Below are positions 1 to 5,329 of a stretch of 13,201 bases of DNA, one piece after another. Source of the DNA: JBOGWY01 sp050694015. Lineage in GTDB: Bacteria; Actinomycetota; CADDZG01; WHSQ01. Both the position numbers and the translations under genes were made by a program. A model generated the notes under the pieces. It had not been told where the DNA came from, did no database searches, and saw only the letters and a program-made list of their open reading frames with translations. The stretch is taken from the NCBI GenBank assembly GCA_050694015.1, contig JBOGWY010000243.1, positions 1 through 13,201 of the forward strand. The letters are read 5' to 3'. Position 1 is the first letter of the stretch. Every line of letters starts with the position of its first letter.

Positions 1-346
1 TGATGATCTCGACGAGCTCGATCGGTTTCGTCTGCTTGGCGGAGCGAAACCGCTGTAGAAGCTGCGAGGCAAACAACCGGACGGACTCGAGCTCCTCTTG
101 GCGACGCATGACAAGTACCTCGATGGCCGCATCAGGAGGGGCAGGGACGAAGCGCGATTTGCTTCCCGCCCCGCGGCTTGCCAAGCCCTTTGACTCCAAC
201 GACCGAAGCGCGTTGCGCACTCGCTGTTTGCCGGCGCCGACCTCGGCCGACACCTCATCCAGGGAGGCCGCAGGGCTCGTCAGCAGAGCGAGGTAGGCAC
301 GCTCTTCGACGTCGGAAAGACCAAGAACCTCAAGCATCCGTTCCAT
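1..346 (-). CDS. TrmB-like winged-helix transcriptional regulator (partial, 3' end outside window)
   Basis: The visible 115 residues begin MERMLEVLGLSDVEERAYLA and form a compact winged helix (about residues 4-65: leucine-rich helix 1, a recognition helix around KQRVRNALRSLESKGLASR, then a basic wing). A helical stretch rich in Glu, Arg and Leu follows (about 75-100). This matches the TrmB N-terminal domain used by many actinobacterial regulators that end in a LuxR-type HTH. That C-terminal part would lie beyond base 1, so the full architecture is unknown. It is transcribed divergently from the secreted protease, with about 120 bases between the two starts, so control of the protease or of itself is plausible but inferred. 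The start is the ATG at 346-344; another ATG three codons in (MLEVLGLS) and a GTG five codons upstream are alternatives, and none has a strong ribosome binding site. Confidence 0.72.
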   Translation of the reverse strand, partial: MERMLEVLGLSDVEERAYLALLTSPAASLDEVSAEVGAGKQRVRNALRSLESKGLASRGAGSKSRFVPAPPDAAIEVLVMRRQEELESVRLFASQLLQRFRSAKQTKPIELVEII

Positions 347-364
347 GAGTCTTACGCACACTAC

Positions 365-396
365 TTGGCGCAATTCGTACTTCTACCTAATTCGCC
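365..396 (+). promoter_or_regulatory. Candidate promoter and operator between regulator and protease
   Basis: A sigma-70-like pair, TTGGCG (365-370) and TAATTC (388-393) with a 17-base spacer, precedes the protease. Overlapping it is an imperfect inverted repeat: GGCG-c-AATT (367-375), 13 bases, then AATTCGCC (389-396). The arrangement suits a repressor site used by the divergent TrmB-like regulator, but binding is inference. A transcript starting near 400 would exclude the upstream TTG at 365 as the protease start. Confidence 0.35.
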
Positions 397-453
397 ACCA
401 AACGGACAGGAATCCCATGACCGACACCGTATCCACCCCTTTAGCGATCGCGT

Positions 454-460
454 AGGAGGA
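454..460 (+). promoter_or_regulatory. Strong ribosome binding site (AGGAGGA) before the protease
   Basis: AGGAGGA lies 9 bases before the ATG at 470. It favours that start over the next in-frame ATG at 521, which has its own weaker site, GAGGGA at 509-514, with a 6-base spacer. Confidence 0.6.
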
Positions 461-469
461 GCACGGGGC

Positions 470-3250
470 ATGGGAATACGTATCGGTCGGGAAACGGGAC
501 GAAGAGATGAGGGACGCTGTATGGCCAAGGGAACGCTACGGCGTCGGCTGGCAACATTGATTGCGGCGGTCGTGGCCTCAACGCTCTCGGTCCCGGCCGC
601 CGACGCCGCAACGAACTGGTGTGGGCTGTTCGGTAGTCCGTCGCTATCGCAGATCGCGGACGTGCCGACACCTGGCACCGCGTACGCGCAATGGGACGTG
701 CATGTGCCGGCGGGTGAGACTGCGGGTTTCTGGCTGCTCGACATGGAGGCCAACGCGCGTCACGCGTTCGCGGTCTTCATACGACAGGGAGCCGGCCCGT
801 GGACGCTCAACAACGGATTTGCGGCCACCGCAGGGCCACTGATGCTGACCAAGGTTTACGCGCGCACCGGCGACGAAGGCAAGGAGGTCGCGGTCTTTAC
901 CGACTCGTACGAGAACGGGGAGGGTAAGAAAATGCTGGCGGTGGATCGCGACCGCGATCTGTCCGTTCTCATGATCCTCGCTGCGACCATGCCGCAGGGT
1001 GGCGGGCACTCAATCGCCTGTGGCTCGGAGGGGGTCAGCGTGACGTCGGTCTCGACGGGTCCTGCGATGCGAGCGTCCCCGAGCGACTTCCGTGGTGGAA
1101 CGGTCGCAGGCATCGACAGTCCGTTCGGCGCGACCGTCGCGGACGGTGTCTCATACAGCACGGATGTTGCTGGCTCGCTGTTCGGCTTCTACTGGGATCG
1201 CTCGACATTCGATGCGACCGATACGTTCACGTCACCTTCGGGAACCCAGCCGGCCAAGACGCCGAGCGATGCGCGGGTGTTTCTCGGTGCGCCCGCCGGC
1301 ACCTACTCGTGGACGTTGAACAAACACGTTGGTACGAACGAGGACTTCTTGTTCCTCGGAGCCGACGTGAACCTGTCGAGCCCGGAGCCCCCCGAGCCAA
1401 CCCCGAGCCCGACTCCGACCGGATCTCCAACGCCTTCGCCGGTCCCAACCGAACCACCTCCGCCCGGCGGGCGCGGGACCTACCCACCGACTCCCAACGA
1501 TCCCTATTTCGGTCCTGGCGAGGACATCGACCCGCTCGGCGCCACCAGGTTCGGGATGCAGTGGGGACCACAGCAGATTGAGGCCAACGAGGCGTGGCAA
1601 GAAGACCGCGCCACCGGTTCCGGGGTGAAGGTAGCGGTGCTCGACAGTGGCGTCGACCTCGGCCATCCCGATCTCGCGTGCCCCGGCAAGCTCGACGTCG
1701 TCTCAGGCTCCGATGTCGTCGCAGGTGACTCCGTTCCAGACGACGAGAACGGACACGGCACCCACGTCGCGGGCATCATCGGCGCCTGCACCAACAACGG
1801 GGTCGGCATCGCGGGCGTGGCACCTGACGCGACGATCATCCCCATCCGCTTACTCAACGCCGCAGGGGAGGGCACCGATGACCAGCTCATCGCGGGCATC
1901 GAGCGTTCCACGGAGGCCGGGGCCCACGTCATCAACCTGTCGTTGGGTTACCCCCCGGGGAAAGAAATCATCAACGACGTCTCGAGCATCGACGCCGCCC
2001 TCGAAGCGGCGGCGGCCGAAGGAGTAGTCATCGTCGCGGCCGCAGGCAACGACAGCTTACCGCTGTGCGAGTACCCGGCGCTCGCCGAAGACGTCATCTG
2101 TGTCGGCGCAACCGACAGCCGAGACAACAAGAGCTGGTATTCGACCTTCGCCAACAAGACGACGCGCGGAGGCCCCGCGCTGGTCGCACCCGGGGGAACC
2201 GGCACGGTGTTCTGCGATCTCGACTCCGAGGAGATCCTGTCGCTATATGCGCGAACTATCGACCAAGCCGAGGGGAACTGCGACACGCGCCCCGGATACA
2301 CGGACCTGAACGGGACGTCCATGGCGACACCGCACGTCGCTGGCGCAGCGGCCCTCGTCTACGACCGCGTGGGCGGCCAACGGAGCCCGGAGAACGCCCA
2401 GCAGGTCATCGACACGCTCACTTCGACCACGGTCGACCTTGGTGTCCCCGGCCCCGATCCGGTCTACGGCTCGGGACGCGTCGACGCGCTGGCGGCGGTA
2501 TGCGCGGTGGGTCCCGACTGCGACGCTGTCAATCCCTCGCCGACGCCGACCGAGAGCGGCTCGCCATCGCCGTCACCGTCCGAGTCTCCCCAGCCCGACC
2601 TGGCCGAGGTCGCGTTCACGGAAACCAGCGCTGCCTCGGGCCAGTACTCCGACAAGACGTTCTTCGAGGCCCGCCTCACCGACTCCAACGGCGATCCCCT
2701 GCAAGGACGAGAGCTCACCTTCGAGCTCGTGGGCGCCGAGTCGTCGCGCAGCTTCAGCGCGACGACGAACGAGGGGGGGGTCGCGCGCGTGACCCCGACG
2801 CTTACCGAGAAGCCCGGCCCCCACCAGCTCACCGTGCGCTACGCCGGAGACGACGACCACGCTGGCGACGCGGACACGGTCTCGTTCGTGGTCGACAAGG
2901 AGGACAGCGCTCTCGCGCTGACCGAGACGAAGGGCAAGGATAAGGCCCTCGTCGCGCACCTTTACGACGGCGACGCCCTCGCGGGTGGCATCGCGGGACG
3001 GACGATCGACTTCTATGCGGGAGCGGAGCTCATCGGAACGGCGACAACCGACGACGACGGGGTCGCCACTTTCCAACCTCCCAAGGAGAAGGGAAAGAAG
3101 CAGACATACGAGGCTCGCTTCAAAGGCGACGAGTTCTATCTCGAGTCATCGGACACAGAGGGTAAAGGCGGCAACGGTGGCGGCAGCGGTGGCGGCAATG
3201 CCGGGCGAGACGCCAGCGCGAGCTATGGCGTCAAAGTGCTTCTGATTTGA
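470..3250 (+). CDS. Secreted S8 (subtilisin-like) serine protease with C-terminal Ig-like domains
   Basis: A 926-residue exported peptidase. Residues 1-46 are a signal sequence with a basic stretch (GTLRRRL), a hydrophobic core and a likely cut after PAADA. Residues 47-300 are a beta-rich region I do not recognise; it does not look like an I9 inhibitor propeptide. A PT/PS-rich linker (about 303-334) leads to the subtilase domain (about 345-685), which has all its catalytic residues: Asp392 (VLDSGVD), His429 (NGHGTHVAG), oxyanion Asn527 (AAAGND) and Ser617 (GTSMATPHVAG). A second PS linker (about 687-711) precedes two Ig-like repeats (about 712-895) and a Gly-rich tail. No LPXTG motif or C-terminal anchor helix is visible. 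A membrane protein gene follows after 37 bases. The start at 470 is chosen for its AGGAGGA; 521 would give a shorter, classic 29-residue signal peptide and is nearly as likely. Confidence 0.93.
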   Translation: MGIRIGRETGRRDEGRCMAKGTLRRRLATLIAAVVASTLSVPAADAATNWCGLFGSPSLSQIADVPTPGTAYAQWDVHVPAGETAGFWLLDMEANARHAFAVFIRQGAGPWTLNNGFAATAGPLMLTKVYARTGDEGKEVAVFTDSYENGEGKKMLAVDRDRDLSVLMILAATMPQGGGHSIACGSEGVSVTSVSTGPAMRASPSDFRGGTVAGIDSPFGATVADGVSYSTDVAGSLFGFYWDRSTFDATDTFTSPSGTQPAKTPSDARVFLGAPAGTYSWTLNKHVGTNEDFLFLGADVNLSSPEPPEPTPSPTPTGSPTPSPVPTEPPPPGGRGTYPPTPNDPYFGPGEDIDPLGATRFGMQWGPQQIEANEAWQEDRATGSGVKVAVLDSGVDLGHPDLACPGKLDVVSGSDVVAGDSVPDDENGHGTHVAGIIGACTNNGVGIAGVAPDATIIPIRLLNAAGEGTDDQLIAGIERSTEAGAHVINLSLGYPPGKEIINDVSSIDAALEAAAAEGVVIVAAAGNDSLPLCEYPALAEDVICVGATDSRDNKSWYSTFANKTTRGGPALVAPGGTGTVFCDLDSEEILSLYARTIDQAEGNCDTRPGYTDLNGTSMATPHVAGAAALVYDRVGGQRSPENAQQVIDTLTSTTVDLGVPGPDPVYGSGRVDALAAVCAVGPDCDAVNPSPTPTESGSPSPSPSESPQPDLAEVAFTETSAASGQYSDKTFFEARLTDSNGDPLQGRELTFELVGAESSRSFSATTNEGGVARVTPTLTEKPGPHQLTVRYAGDDDHAGDADTVSFVVDKEDSALALTETKGKDKALVAHLYDGDALAGGIAGRTIDFYAGAELIGTATTDDDGVATFQPPKEKGKKQTYEARFKGDEFYLESSDTEGKGGNGGGSGGGNAGRDASASYGVKVLLI

Positions 3251-3287
3251 GCAAGACCCGCACTGCTCCCAAGCTTGCCCCCTCCCC

Positions 3288-3941
3288 ATGAGCCGGGGAG
3301 TTGGCTCTCTCCGCCAGGTGAGCGACTCCCCGGAGCTCTACCCGCGACAAGCCAGGTCACGCCCACTCCTGTTGTTGATCGGGGTCGGCCTCGCCATCGC
3401 TGCAGTCATCCTCGTTCTCACAATGGGGGGCCGTGCCACTAGAAGCGACGCGGCGGGCGACGCCAGGCTGATCGAGGGCCGACAGCCCAAAGCAGCAGCC
3501 GACATCCCGATCGCGGCAGCGGTCGCAGACATCGTGGGGGCCGAGGTGAGTTCGCGTGGCGCCAATCTCGTCTTTCGGGTCAGGACGGCGGGTCCGATAC
3601 CGGAGACGTTCGAGCGGTCGTCGCTGGAGTTCCGGTTCGACATCACCGGCCAGGAGGGGAACGGCTGGATCCTGTCGAGCACCGTCAACGTCTCGCCCAC
3701 CGCGGCGCTGGTATCCGCAACGAGCGACTACACGAGCACGACCATCGACGGCAGCTTCCCCGGCGAGGTCGACGTCTCCGGTCGCACCGTGACGATCACA
3801 CTCGACCCCACTCGCGTTGACGGCTTGGCCGAATCGTTCGAGTGGTCCCTGTCGAGCAAGCTCATCGCTTATCGTGATTGGCCACGTTCCGCGGGGGCCG
3901 AGGATCGTTATCCGGACGAGGGAACTATCGCCGGGCCCTAA
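3288..3941 (+). CDS. Single-pass membrane-anchored extracytoplasmic protein, function unknown
   Basis: 217 residues. A basic N-terminus (PRQARSRP) precedes one hydrophobic helix (about 26-46, LLLLIGVGLAIAAVILVLTM), followed by a soluble domain of about 170 residues. This predicts an N-in signal anchor with the bulk outside the membrane. The soluble part alternates hydrophobic and polar residues (NLVFRVRTAG, LEFRFDITG, TVTITLDPTRV) as in a beta-sandwich. The C-terminus ends in a charged, aromatic motif, IAYRDWPRSAGAEDRYPDEG. I see no catalytic motif and do not recognise the family. It starts 37 bases after the protease stop with no clear promoter or terminator between, so co-transcription is likely and a role as surface partner, substrate or holder of the protease is possible. 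The ATG at 3288 lacks a good ribosome binding site; a GTG at 3318 in the same frame is an alternative. Confidence 0.75.
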   Translation: MSRGVGSLRQVSDSPELYPRQARSRPLLLLIGVGLAIAAVILVLTMGGRATRSDAAGDARLIEGRQPKAAADIPIAAAVADIVGAEVSSRGANLVFRVRTAGPIPETFERSSLEFRFDITGQEGNGWILSSTVNVSPTAALVSATSDYTSTTIDGSFPGEVDVSGRTVTITLDPTRVDGLAESFEWSLSSKLIAYRDWPRSAGAEDRYPDEGTIAGP

Positions 3942-4073
3942 GACCACCGCCCTTGGGCACCTTGCCGCACGAGGTCGCAGGTCGAAGCGCAGCGGAGAAA
4001 CCGACCGAGCTGCGGAATCCCTGGCAAGGCCGAACGCGGCGTCCTTCTAGACCGGCAGCCGGTGGGCCAGGAC

Positions 4074-4106
4074 AGATAGATATCGGATAGAAATCAGATA
4101 GATCGC
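4074..4106 (+). repeat. Three 11-bp phased direct repeats
   Basis: AGATAGATATC (4074-4084), GGATAGAAATC (4085-4095) and AGATAGATCGC (4096-4106) sit head to tail. An 11-bp period puts each copy on about the same face of the helix, as in response-regulator boxes that bind several dimers. The nearest plus-strand gene starts 460 bases downstream. Confidence 0.6.
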
Positions 4107-4162
4107 CTGGTCGCATACGAATCCCGCCCTCGAAAACGAACCTGCGCATCTCATCCCACATT

Positions 4163-4190
4163 GAGAGAAGCCACGCTGCCGGCGTCTCTC
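4163..4190 (+). repeat. Inverted repeat / hairpin
   Basis: GAGAGA (4163-4168) pairs with TCTCTC (4185-4190). Inside, GCC (4170-4172) pairs with GGC (4181-4183) around an 8-base loop, with one A-G mismatch between the stems. No T-run follows, so a plain intrinsic terminator is unlikely. Confidence 0.4.
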
Positions 4191-4296
4191 CTCAGCGCAC
4201 AGTTCCACTGTTCAACTTGAAACCTCAGCGCGACCGATCAGGGGGGAACGAATAACTCGAACCCTCCCCGCAATCACGAGTCTCCCCCGCGAAACC

Positions 4297-4339
4297 ACAG
4301 GTCAGGCAAGTTCGGATAGTGACCTGTTAGGAGCACCTA
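4297..4339 (+). repeat. Two adjacent inverted repeats
   Basis: ACAGGTCA (4297-4304) and TGACCTGT (4320-4327) form a perfect 8-base inverted repeat with a 15-base gap. Directly after it, TAGG (4328-4331) and CCTA (4336-4339) form a short second one. They could be RNA stems or a protein-binding dyad; neither is followed by a T-run. Confidence 0.45.
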
Positions 4340-4452
4340 CCGATTGCCCGACGTCTTGATGACCGCCATGCCCGACAACTGGCTCCCAAAACGGACATTC
4401 CTCGCCGTGCGAACGCGCTCCGTGACTCCTGCAGTTTGGGTCTAGTGCCTAT

Positions 4453-4480
4453 TACGTACTCAAGCGGCTAGCCCTACGTA
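4453..4480 (+). promoter_or_regulatory. Paired TACGTA palindromes upstream of the HD-GYP operon
   Basis: TACGTA occurs at 4453-4458 and 4475-4480, 22 bases apart from start to start (about two helical turns). The second copy lies 86 bases before the HD-GYP start. The pair could be an operator or overlap the promoter (TATTAC at 4450-4455 is a possible -10 element). Function is inferred from position and symmetry only. Confidence 0.3.
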
Positions 4481-4552
4481 TGGTTTCTCACCCCCATCCC
4501 ACAGAGGGTGTTCACAGGTTCAGGAAACAGCCCGAAACAGCAACAGCCAGGT

Positions 4553-4557
4553 GGAGG
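4553..4557 (+). promoter_or_regulatory. Ribosome binding site (GGAGG) fixing the HD-GYP start
   Basis: GGAGG lies 8 bases before the GTG at 4566. The earlier in-frame GTGs at 4551 and 4557 overlap this site and have none of their own, so 4566 is the preferred start. Confidence 0.65.
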
Positions 4558-4565
4558 TGGGGAAC

Positions 4566-5303
4566 GTGGCCGGCACGGCGAACAAGGGGATCTCGGAGCG
4601 CATCCGGGGCCTCGTCGCGGCCGTCCTCGGCTTCTTCCGACGCACCCACGATATCGACGTCCACGCCGCCGACGCCGGGCTCTCGGGCCTGACACGCAAG
4701 GAGCGGCTCCGTGTGCTCCGCGGCTTCAACGACGTCCTCGAGGCCAAGGACGCGGGCACGATGGGTCATTCGCGCAGGGTCGAGCTCCACGCCGTTCGGA
4801 TGGGCACCCAGATGGGATTGAACGCGTCGGCCCTCGAGGATCTGAGGCTCGCCGCCGTGCTCCACGACATCGGCAAGGTAGGGCTCCCCGATCACATCCT
4901 CAACAAACCGTCCGAGCTGACCGCGAGCGAGTTCGCCCGGGTGCGCGAGCACGCGGGCGTCGGCGCCGCGATGCTGGCCGACCTCGGCAGCTACGAAGTC
5001 ATCGACGGCGTTCGGCATCACCACGAGCGGTGGGATGGAACAGGGTACCCGGCGCAGCTCGCCGGTGACGAGATCCCTCTATTCGCTCGGATCATCGCAG
5101 TCGCCGACACCTACGACGCGGTCACATCGGCGCGGCCGTACCGCTCGCAGGCGGGCCGCGATGTCGGAGTGAAGATCTTGATGGAGGAATCGGGACGTCA
5201 GTTGGATCCCGACTGCGTGCATGCGTTCCTGATGACGTTGCCGCCCCGGGTCGTTGTTACGACCGGCGACGACACGTTCTCGATAACTGTCGGTTCTAGA
5301 TAA
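4566..5303 (+). CDS. HD-GYP domain cyclic-di-GMP phosphodiesterase
   Basis: A 245-residue cytoplasmic protein that is almost only an HD-GYP domain (about 45-225), the metal-dependent family that hydrolyses c-di-GMP. Signature residues are present: His68 (MGHSRRVE), HDIGK at 100-104 (metal-binding His-Asp and Lys), His129 (REHAG), HHHERWDGTGYP at 151-162 with the GYP triad, and Asp181 (AVADTYDAV). Residues 1-40 hold a short hydrophobic, basic helix (ERIRGLVAAVLGFFRR) that could lie on the membrane; there is no obvious sensor or receiver domain. The stop is 26 bases before the PilB-like ATPase start, so the two are very likely co-transcribed. Since MshEN-type PilB proteins can bind c-di-GMP, this enzyme may set the local ligand level for its neighbour. 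Activity on other cyclic dinucleotides cannot be excluded. Confidence 0.92.
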   Translation: MAGTANKGISERIRGLVAAVLGFFRRTHDIDVHAADAGLSGLTRKERLRVLRGFNDVLEAKDAGTMGHSRRVELHAVRMGTQMGLNASALEDLRLAAVLHDIGKVGLPDHILNKPSELTASEFARVREHAGVGAAMLADLGSYEVIDGVRHHHERWDGTGYPAQLAGDEIPLFARIIAVADTYDAVTSARPYRSQAGRDVGVKILMEESGRQLDPDCVHAFLMTLPPRVVVTTGDDTFSITVGSR

Positions 5304-5316
5304 GAAATGAGCGGGC

Positions 5317-5321
5317 GAAGG
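5317..5321 (+). promoter_or_regulatory. Ribosome binding site (GAAGG) deciding the ATPase start
   Basis: GAAGG is 8 bases before the ATG at 5330 but only 2 bases before the ATG at 5324, so translation probably starts at 5330 (MARTRLGDIL). Confidence 0.5.
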
Positions 5322-5329
5322 CGATGACT

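Larger units (their letters stand above)
3942..4565. other. 624-base intergenic region without a convincing gene
   Basis: Short open frames here have no family resemblance, ribosome binding sites or steady codon pattern, and 4100-4500 is visibly less GC-rich than its flanks. It holds a 13-base palindrome ACCGGC-A-GCCGGT (4051-4063), three 11-bp repeats, several inverted repeats (4163-4190, 4241-4269, 4297-4327, 4328-4339) and two TACGTA palindromes near the downstream operon. It probably contains the promoter of the HD-GYP/PilB operon and perhaps a long leader or non-coding RNA. Confidence 0.6.

Noticed and set aside
365..469. Longer protease start at the TTG at 365
   Set aside because: It overlaps the probable promoter, has no ribosome binding site, and would place about 80 residues before the signal peptide cut.
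2065..2943. 292-codon plus-strand frame inside the protease
   Set aside because: Very Arg-rich shadow of a GC-rich gene in another frame; no domain.
3965..4040. tRNA-like fragment (GGTCGCAGGTCGAAGCGCAG)
   Set aside because: It resembles a T-arm only loosely; no acceptor stem, anticodon arm or CCA partner can be drawn.
3925..4161. Minus-strand 78-codon frame, with plus-strand frames 3817-4050 and 3878-4090
   Set aside because: No ribosome binding sites, no recognisable protein pattern, and overlap with the end of the membrane protein gene.
4100..4560. Cyclic-dinucleotide riboswitch (GEMM or ydaO type) upstream of the HD-GYP gene
   Set aside because: The context is attractive, but I could not find the conserved cores of these aptamers. 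GGGGGGAACG at 4241 is only a weak echo. A covariance-model search would settle it.
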